Shown: positions 33,348 to 40,199 of the stretch, one piece after another
Layout of the letters: each line of letters opens with the position of its first letter
Numbering within the stretch: position 1 is the first letter of the stretch
NCBI GenBank assembly: GCA_902774185.1
Contig: CACYHE010000026.1
Location: 1-43,867, forward strand
Length of the DNA stretch: 43,867 nucleotides
Origin: an uncultured Bacteroidales bacterium
GTDB lineage: Bacteria; Bacteroidota; Bacteroidia; Bacteroidales; Paludibacteraceae
Direction: 5' to 3'
Notes under the pieces: model-generated
What the model was told of the DNA's origin: nothing
The model's input: only the letters and a program-made list of their open reading frames with translations
Databases searched by the model: none
Program-made: the position numbers and the translations under genes

Positions 33348-34153
33348 GTTGGTTTGAAGCGCTTATATTGGGTATAGTGCAGGGCTTGACAGAGTTTCTG
33401 CCGGTATCGTCTTCCGGTCATCTGCAGATAGGTCAGGAGTTATTGGATACCTCCTTGGGAGAGGATAACCTGACGTTTGCTATCTTAGTGCATGCCGCTA
33501 CCGTTCTTTCTACCTTGGTTGTGTTGTGGTATGAGGTGGTTCGTCTTTTCAAAGGTACGTTCCTGACCAAACAATGGAATGATGAGAAAAACTATGTGAC
33601 CAAGATCGTGATATCCATGATTCCGGTAGCTATCGTAGGTACGTTCTTCGAGGACGATATAGAACGTATCTTCAGTGGTAATCTGCTTATTGTGGGAGCC
33701 TGTTTGTTGCTGACGGCATGTTTGCTGGCATTTAGCGAATGGTATCAGAAGAATCGCAAGAGAGTGGGGCACGAAGTGACTTACAGAGACGCGGTCATCA
33801 TCGGTTTGGCGCAAGCAGTAGCGGTATTGCCGGGGCTAAGTCGTTCCGGTACGACTATTGCAACGGGTTTGATTTGCGGAGTGAAGAAAGAGAGTGTTGC
33901 CCAATTCAGTTTTCTGATGGTGCTGGTACCTATTTTGGGTAAGGCCCTTTTGGACTTTATTAAATTATTATCCACCGGTTTTAACACCGGTCTGAGTATG
34001 GGTGCTGCCTTGGTGGGTTTTGTGGCGGCTTTCATTACCGGTTGTTTTGCCTGCCGGTTTATGATAGAGATCGTGCGTCGCCAACGTTTGGTTTGGTTCG
34101 CCGTCTATTGTGCGATAGTGGGATCAGTAGCAATCATAGCAACGATTTGCTGA
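33344..34153 (+). CDS. uppP: Undecaprenyl-diphosphatase UppP
   Basis: This 269-residue inner-membrane phosphatase recycles the undecaprenyl carrier for peptidoglycan and surface sugar synthesis by hydrolysing undecaprenyl diphosphate. Seen: the N-terminal Glu-rich signature GIVQGLTEFLPVSSSGHL (residues about 9-26) and the second signature GLSRSGTTIATGL (about 164-176), with eight or so membrane helices. Length is normal. It overlaps the DUF3098 gene by 4 bp and is 1 bp from truB. Confidence 0.95.
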   Translation: MSWFEALILGIVQGLTEFLPVSSSGHLQIGQELLDTSLGEDNLTFAILVHAATVLSTLVVLWYEVVRLFKGTFLTKQWNDEKNYVTKIVISMIPVAIVGTFFEDDIERIFSGNLLIVGACLLLTACLLAFSEWYQKNRKRVGHEVTYRDAVIIGLAQAVAVLPGLSRSGTTIATGLICGVKKESVAQFSFLMVLVPILGKALLDFIKLLSTGFNTGLSMGAALVGFVAAFITGCFACRFMIEIVRRQRLVWFAVYCAIVGSVAIIATIC

Positions 34154-34154
34154 G

Positions 34155-34874
34155 ATGTGGGATTTTGAAGAAGGAGAAGTGCTGGCATTCGATAAACCGC
34201 TTCGGTGGACATCGTTTGATTTAGTAGCGAAAGTACGTCATAACGTATGTCGTAAGATCGGGAAAAAGAAACTGAAAGTGGGGCATTCCGGTACATTAGA
34301 CCCTTTGGCTACAGGAGTAGTGATTGTATGTACGGGTAAGAAGACCAAGCTGATTGAATCGCTTCAATACGATGTGAAGGAGTATGTGGCAACTTTGCAG
34401 TTAGGAGCAACCACACCTTCTTACGACTTGGAAAAAGAGGTGGACGCTACGTATCCCACCGCTCATATCACACGCGAACTGATAGATGAGGTGATTCCTA
34501 CTTTCCTTGGAGAGCAATGGCAAGTGCCGCCAGTCTTCTCTGCAGTCCAGATCAACGGCAAAAGGGCGTATGAGTTCGCACGTAAAGGACTGGAAGTGGA
34601 ACTCAAACCCAAGTTGCTGAAGATAGATGAGATAGAGGTGCTGGGGTTTGACGAAGGGACGATGCAACTGACAATTCGCGTGGTTTGCTCCAAAGGGACA
34701 TATATTCGGGCATTGGCAAGAGATATAGGCGAACGATTGGAATCAGGAGCTTATTTGACTGCACTTCGTCGTACCAGGGTGGGGGAGACCCGTGTGGAAG
34801 ACTGCTTAACAATAGAACAATTTTTAAATCAACTCAATAACTGCGAACTTAATTGTTCAAGTGAAACAAGATAA
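34155..34874 (+). CDS. truB: tRNA pseudouridine-55 synthase TruB
   Basis: A 239-residue enzyme that makes pseudouridine at position 55 in the T loop of tRNAs. Seen: DKPLRWTSFDLVAKVR, the catalytic loop KVGHSGTLDPLATGVVIV with the active Asp, YVATLQLGATTPSYDLE, FSAVQINGKRAYEFARKG and VVCSKGTYIRALARDIG. The last part is shorter than in E. coli TruB (no long PUA domain), normal for Bacteroidetes. Part of the conserved uppP-truB-queA block. Confidence 0.95.
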   Translation: MWDFEEGEVLAFDKPLRWTSFDLVAKVRHNVCRKIGKKKLKVGHSGTLDPLATGVVIVCTGKKTKLIESLQYDVKEYVATLQLGATTPSYDLEKEVDATYPTAHITRELIDEVIPTFLGEQWQVPPVFSAVQINGKRAYEFARKGLEVELKPKLLKIDEIEVLGFDEGTMQLTIRVVCSKGTYIRALARDIGERLESGAYLTALRRTRVGETRVEDCLTIEQFLNQLNNCELNCSSETR

Positions 34875-34896
34875 GAATATGTACAAATCAAATGAT

Positions 34897-36000
34897 ATGA
34901 GACTCTGTCAGTTTCGGTTCAAACTGCCGGAGCATTTAATAGCTCAGTATCCTGCTCCATATCGGGACGATGCCCGACTGATGGTACTGCATCGCAAGAC
35001 GGGTGAGATAGAGCATAAGAGATTACCCGAATTGGTGAACTATTTTGATGAAGGTGATCTGTTTGTATTCAATGACAGTAAGGTTTTTCCGGCACGTCTT
35101 TGGGGACGGAAAGAGAAGACCAATGCGTTGATAGAGGTATTCCTGTTGCGGGAACTGAATCATAAAGTGCGTTATTGGGATGTGCTGGTAGAACCGGCGC
35201 GCAAGATCCGTATCGGAAACAAGTTGACCTTTGAGCAGGATCCGGCTATTGTGGCGGAAGTTATTGATAATACCACGAGTCGTGGTCGTACTTTCCGTTT
35301 CCTGACGGACTATGACAATGATGAGTTTGTACCTCGTCTGTATGATTTGGGAACGACTCCGCTGCCTAAGTATATCAAGCGTCCGATGGACGAAGAGACC
35401 TTTGATCAGTATCAGGCATCTTTCCATGATCTGCCTGTGGAGGAGATGGATGCAGAGCGTTATCAGACCATCTTTGCAGATAAGATAGGGGCGGTCGCAG
35501 CTCCGGCATCAGGTTTGCATTTTTCCAAACAGTTACTCAAACGTATGGAGATCCATGGCATAGAGACGACCTTCATGACCAGTCATGTATCGCTTGGCAT
35601 CTTCAAAGAGATTGATGTGGAGGACTTGACGAAGAATAAGATGGAATCCGAGCAGATCATCTTATCACAGAAAATGGCGGATGATGTGAATAAGGCTCGT
35701 GAGTCAGCGCATCGTGTGTGTGCTGTAGGTACGGAGGTGATGCGTGCTATGGAGCATGTAGCCGGTACGAATGGCTTTCTGAAATCGTACGATGGCTGGA
35801 CCAATAAGTTCATCTTCCCGCCGTATAACTTCTCGGTAGCGAATAGTTTCTTTGTGAACTTCTACATGCCGGAGTCCAGTCAATTACTGATGGTAGCTGC
35901 ATTTGCAGGATACGAGGAGACGATGCATGCGTACGAAGTAGCCATCGAAGAGGGGTATCATTTCGGAGACTATGGAGACGCAATGCTGATTGTGGATTAA
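34897..36000 (+). CDS. queA: tRNA ribosyltransferase-isomerase QueA
   Basis: The enzyme transfers and isomerises the ribosyl part of SAM onto 7-aminomethyl-7-deazaguanine in tRNA to make epoxyqueuosine. Starting at ATG 34897 gives 367 residues beginning MRLCQFRFKLPEHLIAQYPA, matching the usual Bacteroidetes start. ATG 34879 or GTG 34861 would add 6 or 12 residues; GTG 34861 overlaps truB. Seen: RDDARLMVLHRKTGEIEHK, DLFVFNDSKVFPARLWGRKE, IGAVAAPASGLHFSKQLL (substrate site) and SYDGWTNKFIFPPYNFSVAN. Complete. Confidence 0.94.
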   Translation: MRLCQFRFKLPEHLIAQYPAPYRDDARLMVLHRKTGEIEHKRLPELVNYFDEGDLFVFNDSKVFPARLWGRKEKTNALIEVFLLRELNHKVRYWDVLVEPARKIRIGNKLTFEQDPAIVAEVIDNTTSRGRTFRFLTDYDNDEFVPRLYDLGTTPLPKYIKRPMDEETFDQYQASFHDLPVEEMDAERYQTIFADKIGAVAAPASGLHFSKQLLKRMEIHGIETTFMTSHVSLGIFKEIDVEDLTKNKMESEQIILSQKMADDVNKARESAHRVCAVGTEVMRAMEHVAGTNGFLKSYDGWTNKFIFPPYNFSVANSFFVNFYMPESSQLLMVAAFAGYEETMHAYEVAIEEGYHFGDYGDAMLIVD

Positions 36001-36041
36001 GGAGTTAGGGAATTAGGGATTAGTGAATTAGAGAATTAGAG
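36001..36041 (+). repeat. 7/8-bp tandem array between queA and ung
   Basis: Repeats of the type ATTAGGGA/ATTAGAGA (GTTAGGGA, ATTAGGG, ATTAGTGA, ATTAGAGA, ATTAGAG) fill the gap exactly from the queA stop to the ATG of ung. Confidence 0.75.
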
Positions 36042-36704
36042 ATGAACGTACGTATTGAGGAGTCATGGAAGCAAGTGTTGCAACCGGAGTTTGACAAGCC
36101 TTATTTCGAACTCCTCACTCAGTATGTACGCCAACAATATCAGACCCGTCGGTGTTTTCCTCCGGCAGGTCTGATTTTTAATGCTTTTGACTCTTGTCCG
36201 TTTGACAAGGTGCGTGTGGTCATCATCGGTCAAGATCCGTATCATGAGGATGGTCAGGCGATGGGACTTAGTTTCTCTGTTCCCGAAGGCGTGCAGATAC
36301 CACCTTCGCTGGTGAATATTTACAAAGAGATCCACCGTGATTTAGGAACGCCTATTCCGCAGAGCGGAGATTTACATCGTTGGTCGGAACAGGGAGTTCT
36401 GTTGCTGAATGCTACGTTGACAGTCGAAGCGCATAAAGCCGGCAGTCATCAGGGCAAAGGATGGGAGGAACTGACGGACGCTGCGATAGATGCGCTCAAT
36501 AAAGGTCGTGAACATCTGGTGTTTATGTTGTGGGGTTCCTATGCCCAACGCAAAGGACAGTTTATAGACCGCAAAAAACATCTGGTACTTCAAACATCGC
36601 ATCCTTCACCTCTATCCGTATATAGAGGATTTGACGGCTGCGGGCACTTCAGTGCTGCCAACAATTATTTGATTAAGAACGGCTTAGATCCTATTCAATG
36701 GTAA
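36042..36704 (+). CDS. ung: Uracil-DNA glycosylase
   Basis: A 220-residue family-1 uracil-DNA glycosylase that removes uracil from DNA to start base-excision repair. Seen: the catalytic water-activating motif VIIGQDPYHEDGQAMGLSFS (Asp in GQDPYH), PSLVNIYKEIHRDLG, GVLLLNATLTVEAHKAGSH, HLVFMLWGSYAQRKG and the DNA-intercalation loop HPSPLSVYRGFDGCGHFSAA. Normal length. The polA gene begins 1 bp after its stop, so the two repair genes are coupled. Confidence 0.96.
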   Translation: MNVRIEESWKQVLQPEFDKPYFELLTQYVRQQYQTRRCFPPAGLIFNAFDSCPFDKVRVVIIGQDPYHEDGQAMGLSFSVPEGVQIPPSLVNIYKEIHRDLGTPIPQSGDLHRWSEQGVLLLNATLTVEAHKAGSHQGKGWEELTDAAIDALNKGREHLVFMLWGSYAQRKGQFIDRKKHLVLQTSHPSPLSVYRGFDGCGHFSAANNYLIKNGLDPIQW

Positions 36705-36705
36705 T

Positions 36706-39033
36706 ATGAAAAAACTATTGCTTATAGACGCTTACGCGATGATTTTTCGTGCGTATTATGCTTTTATACGTGCTCCGCGTATGAACAGTAAGGGAGAGAA
36801 TACTTCGGCTATCTTCGGTTTTTGTGTCACCTTGGAAGACTTGCTCAAGAAGATCAATCCGACGCATGTAGGAGTGGCTTTTGATCCTGCCGGAGGAACT
36901 TTCCGTCATGAGGCGTATGAGCAATACAAAGCGCAGAGGCCGGAGACACCGGAAGATATCCGTAAAGCTGTGCCAGTCATCAAGCAGCTTCTTGAGGCGA
37001 TGAATATCCCGGTAATGGAAGTACCCGGTTTTGAGGCGGATGATGTGATCGGAACCCTTTCCGTGCAAGGAGAACAAGCCGGATTTGAGGTCTATATGGC
37101 AACGCCGGATAAGGATTACGGTCAGTTGGTAAGCGACCATGTGTTCATGTATCGACCGCGTCATACGGGCGGGTTTGAGTTGATGGGGCCTAAAGAAGTG
37201 TGTGAGAAATACGGACTGCAACGCAAGGAGCAGGTTATTGATCTGCTGGGCCTCATGGGTGATGCAAGTGATAATATCCCGGGGTGCAAAGGAGTAGGGG
37301 AGAAGACCGCAGTAGCATTGCTGGAACAGTTCGGTTCAATTGATAACATGTTAGCGCATACGGATGAGATCAAAGGCGCGTTGCGAAGCAAAGTGGAGAA
37401 TCAGGTGGAAGAAATTAAGTTCTCCCGTTTCCTCGCTACGATACGTACCGATGTGCCGATTGCATTGGACGAGAACCTGTTGGCAAAGAAAGAACCGAAC
37501 TTCGAACAACTGACGGCTTTGTATCAGGAGTTGGAGTTTAACACCTTGCTGCGAAAACTACCTCAGCAAGTTCAGAATAATCCGATTATTCCGAATACGC
37601 CGAGTGCACCGAAAAAGTCCAAACAAAGTGATCCTGCCCAGCTCGATCTGTTTGGTTTTGGCGAAGAAGAACCAATAGCTAACAGCCAAGAGCCAATAGC
37701 CACATTTGATACCATCGAAAACCGTCTTTGTCAATACCTGTTGAATCCGGAGGTGGCATTTAATCCGTATAAAGAGCCGGACTGGAATGCACTTAAAGCG
37801 GATGCTGACTTATGGAATCTGTATCATGAAGTAGAACTGCCGTTAGTGGAAGTGTTGCGAGAGATGGAAGCGGCGGGAGTGCGTATTGATGTGGATAAAC
37901 TGAAGAAAGCGGAGATCAGTCTGACGGAGGAACTGAACGCTCTGGAGCAGAAGATATACGAATTGGCACAGGAGAATTTTAATATCAATAGTCCGAAACA
38001 GGTAGGTGAGTTATTATTTGACAAACTCAAATTGGACAGCAAAGCGAAAAAGTCCAAGACAGGGCAGTACTCCACGTCCGAAGAGGTGCTCATGACGCTC
38101 AAAGAGAGACATGCTATTGTGGGGTTGATTTTGGATTATCGGGAACTGAAAAAATTGATCACTACCTATATTTCCGCTTTGCCAGGTTATATAGCAGAGG
38201 ATGGTAAGATCCATACGACTTACAATCAGACCGTGACAGCAACGGGACGTCTAAGCAGTTCGAATCCGAACCTACAGAACTTACCGATCCGTTCCGAACG
38301 GGGCAAATTGATTCGTGAGGCGGTGATACCGGATGAAGGATGCCTCTTCCTTAGTGCCGACTATAGTCAGATTGAGTTACGTCTTATGGCGCATTTCAGT
38401 CAGGATGAGCATATGTTGGCGGCTTTCCGTTCCGGACAGGATATCCATGCGGCTACTGCTGCCCGTATCTATGGTAAACCCATCGAACAGATCACCAAGG
38501 ATGAACGTCGTAAAGCGAAGACGGGCAATTTCGGTATCATCTACGGCATCTCGGCATTCGGTTTGGCGCAGCAACTCGATTGCAGTCGTACCGAAGCGAA
38601 GCAACTGATAGATGATTATTTTGCTGCATTCCCGAGAGTGATTTCTTATATCGAATCGCAAAAAGAGTTAGCGCGGCAGAAAGGCTACGCCGAGACGCTC
38701 TTCGGACGCAAACGCTATCTGCCGGATATTCATTCGCAGAATGCTACGGTTCGTTCGTTTGCAGAGCGTAATGCCGTCAATGCTCCTATCCAAGGAACGG
38801 CGGCCGATATCATCAAGATGGCGATGGTGAGTATTCATAGAAGGCTGAAGGAAGAGGGGCTGAAGGCGAAGATGATTATGCAGGTTCATGACGAACTAAA
38901 TTTCAATGTGCCTATGAATGAAGTAGATCGCGTGCGTGAGATTGTCGTAAACGAGATGCAGAATGCGGTCCATTTGTCGATTCCGTTAATTGCTGAATGT
39001 GGTGTGGGAGAAAACTGGCTTGAAGCTCATTAA
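36706..39033 (+). CDS. polA: DNA polymerase I lacking the 3'-5' exonuclease domain
   Basis: The protein has 775 residues, against roughly 930-950 in typical Bacteroidetes. The 5' nuclease domain is intact (about 1-290: LLIDAYAMIFRAYYAF, GFEADDVIGTL, DKDYGQLV, LMGDASDNIPGCKGVGEKTA). The polymerase domain is intact: motif A DYSQIELRLMAHFSQD (about 551-566), motif B RRKAKTGNFGIIYGISAFG (about 605) and motif C MQVHDELNF (about 726). Between them, residues about 290-380 have a Lys/Pro/Gln linker (SAPKKSKQSDPAQLDLFGFG), a 7-bp repeat-encoded stretch (322-334), and only the tail of the exonuclease fold (LCQYLLNPEVAFNPY). The DxE and YxxxD motifs for proofreading are missing. So it should fill gaps and remove primers but not proofread. 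Confidence 0.95.
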   Translation: MKKLLLIDAYAMIFRAYYAFIRAPRMNSKGENTSAIFGFCVTLEDLLKKINPTHVGVAFDPAGGTFRHEAYEQYKAQRPETPEDIRKAVPVIKQLLEAMNIPVMEVPGFEADDVIGTLSVQGEQAGFEVYMATPDKDYGQLVSDHVFMYRPRHTGGFELMGPKEVCEKYGLQRKEQVIDLLGLMGDASDNIPGCKGVGEKTAVALLEQFGSIDNMLAHTDEIKGALRSKVENQVEEIKFSRFLATIRTDVPIALDENLLAKKEPNFEQLTALYQELEFNTLLRKLPQQVQNNPIIPNTPSAPKKSKQSDPAQLDLFGFGEEEPIANSQEPIATFDTIENRLCQYLLNPEVAFNPYKEPDWNALKADADLWNLYHEVELPLVEVLREMEAAGVRIDVDKLKKAEISLTEELNALEQKIYELAQENFNINSPKQVGELLFDKLKLDSKAKKSKTGQYSTSEEVLMTLKERHAIVGLILDYRELKKLITTYISALPGYIAEDGKIHTTYNQTVTATGRLSSSNPNLQNLPIRSERGKLIREAVIPDEGCLFLSADYSQIELRLMAHFSQDEHMLAAFRSGQDIHAATAARIYGKPIEQITKDERRKAKTGNFGIIYGISAFGLAQQLDCSRTEAKQLIDDYFAAFPRVISYIESQKELARQKGYAETLFGRKRYLPDIHSQNATVRSFAERNAVNAPIQGTAADIIKMAMVSIHRRLKEEGLKAKMIMQVHDELNFNVPMNEVDRVREIVVNEMQNAVHLSIPLIAECGVGENWLEAH
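37671..37705 (+). repeat. 7-bp tandem array at the missing exonuclease domain of polA
   Basis: Five units ACCAATA, GCTAACA, GCCAAGA, GCCAATA, GCCACAT, in frame with polA, coding PIANSQEPIATF. It lies where the 3'-5' exonuclease domain should begin. Confidence 0.8.
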
Positions 39034-39068
39034 GTCATATACCGTATAGTCATTTACCATGTACCATT
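39034..39068 (+). repeat. 7-bp tandem array spanning the DUF4886 start codon
   Basis: Units GTCATAT, ACCGTAT, AGTCATT, TACCATG, TACCATT follow the polA stop; ATG 39059 lies inside the fourth unit. Confidence 0.65.
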
Positions 39069-39832
39069 TATTACTTTTAATCCGTATTTTGTGCATCGGG
39101 AATAGTTTTTCCTGGGATGCAGTGGAACAGGAACTGGTACCGCTCTGTGATGAGAAGGGCGTGCAGATAGAAGTGCATAATCTCTATTATGGCGGTTGTT
39201 CGTTGCAACAACATGCGCAGTTCTTGCTGCATGACAAGGCGGCATATAGTCATCGTGTTTGTACGAATGAGGAACCGCGTATTATCAAGGACACGATCAC
39301 ATTAAGGCAAGCCTTGCAGGATGGTGAGTATGACTACATCTCGTTGCAACAGGCAAGTCATGACAGCGGTATTCGCGAATCTTATGAACCATGGTTAACG
39401 ATGCTCATTGATACGGTGCGTGCATATCAACCCAATGCGCGGCTCTGTTGGATGCAGACTTGGGCATATAGCCAAGATGCTACTCACTCTGCTTACCCGC
39501 GTTACCATAACAGTCAGCAGGAGATGTGGGATAGTATTGTGGTTTGTACCAAATCACAAATCAACCATCACCAATTACCAATCATCCCTTGTGGGCTGGC
39601 TGTACAATACGCACGGCAGACCAAGTTAGGCGATACGATGTGTCGTGACGGATACCATCTTAATTATACGTATGGGAGATATACGGCGGCTTGTGTGTGG
39701 TATGAGATTTTAACCGGAAAGGATGTTCGATTCAATCGATATAAAAATGCAGAGATGACTTCTGAACAACGTCGTTTATCCCAGAAATCTGCTCATAAAG
39801 CGCTTAAAATGGTAGAAAAATTCGGGCTTTAG
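39059..39832 (+). CDS. DUF4886 SGNH-hydrolase-like protein, N-terminus shortened
   Basis: This 257-residue protein has the DUF4886 pattern related to SGNH hydrolases: ILCIGNSFSWDAVEQEL (block I with the Ser of GNSFS), VHNLYYGGCSLQQHAQF, YDYISLQQASHDSG, NARLCWMQTWAYSQDATHSA and the final DGYHLNYTYGRYTAACVWYE with the Asp/His pair. The likely role is an esterase or deacetylase on sugars. Relatives as I know them have a signal peptide of about 20 residues before block I. Here only MYHLLLLIR precedes it, coming from a 7-bp repeat array, so the export signal seems lost. A second repeat array (39548-39589) encodes CTKSQINHHQLPI in a loop. Confidence 0.85.
   Translation: MYHLLLLIRILCIGNSFSWDAVEQELVPLCDEKGVQIEVHNLYYGGCSLQQHAQFLLHDKAAYSHRVCTNEEPRIIKDTITLRQALQDGEYDYISLQQASHDSGIRESYEPWLTMLIDTVRAYQPNARLCWMQTWAYSQDATHSAYPRYHNSQQEMWDSIVVCTKSQINHHQLPIIPCGLAVQYARQTKLGDTMCRDGYHLNYTYGRYTAACVWYEILTGKDVRFNRYKNAEMTSEQRRLSQKSAHKALKMVEKFGL
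39548..39589 (+). repeat. 7-bp tandem array inside the DUF4886 gene
   Basis: Units ACCAAAT, CACAAAT, CAACCAT, CACCAAT, TACCAAT, CATCCCT in frame with the gene, encoding a polar loop. Confidence 0.75.
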
Positions 39833-39872
39833 TCAAGAAAATGCATTTTTTTGAAAAAAAGTTGCCAAAAAA

Positions 39873-39904
39873 TTTGGTCATGTCAAAAAAAAGCAGTACC
39901 TTTG
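39873..39904 (+). promoter_or_regulatory. Promoter of tRNA-Asp
   Basis: TTTG (39873-39876), 20 bp, TACCTTTG (39897-39904). Transcription would start near 39911. The leader of about 75 nt to the tRNA holds two hairpins: GCCC/GGGC near 39934-39945 and CTCCCGT/ACGGGAG at about 39957-39973. Confidence 0.75.
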
Positions 39905-39982
39905 CACCCGGTTTTGAATGAAGCGAGTGTTAAGCCCTTTTGGGCGGAGGCCGCTTCTCCCGTTTAACGGGAGACCGCTCCG

Positions 39983-40056
39983 GGTGCGGTAGTTCAGTTG
40001 GTTAGAATACCGGCCTGTCACGCCGTAGGTCGCGAGTTCGAGTCTCGTCCGCACCG
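39983..40056 (+). tRNA. tRNA-Asp (GTC)
   Basis: A 74-nt cloverleaf: acceptor GGTGCGG (39983-39989) with CCGCACC (40049-40055), discriminator G; D arm GTTC..GAAT; anticodon loop CTGTCAC (anticodon GTC); T arm GCGAG-TTCGAGT-CTCGT. The anticodon stem CCGGC/GCCGT has a C-T mismatch at its outer pair (27-43), where other bacterial tRNA-Asp genes have a pair. No CCA is encoded. It has its own promoter, and a recombinase gene follows 143 bp later, as at tRNA integration sites. Confidence 0.95.
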
Positions 40057-40093
40057 CAGCTTGAGACGCGTTGAAATCAGCACAAAATCTGCA

Positions 40094-40125
40094 CAAATGA
40101 CTTTCACAGATGTGGAAGTCATTTG
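40094..40125 (+). other. Near-perfect 32-bp palindrome between tRNA-Asp and integrase
   Basis: CAAATGACTT (40094-40103) and AAGTCATTTG (40116-40125) enclose CACA/TGTG. All positions pair apart from a T-G step and the two central bases. No T-run follows, so it is not a plain terminator. It could be a recombination or operator site. Confidence 0.7.
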
Positions 40126-40148
40126 CTGTTAATAGGACATTTATTAAC

Positions 40149-40193
40149 TTTTTTTCTTGCCGCAATCAGAAATGGTTCGCGGTAAGAAAAAAA
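40149..40193 (+). other. 15-bp inverted repeat just upstream of the integrase start
   Basis: TTTTTTTCTTGCCGC (40149-40163) pairs with GCGGTAAGAAAAAAA (40179-40193) with one wobble, around a 15-nt loop. The right arm ends 6 bp before ATG 40200, so in mRNA it would hide the ribosome landing area. Confidence 0.7.
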
Positions 40194-40199
40194 ATTAGT

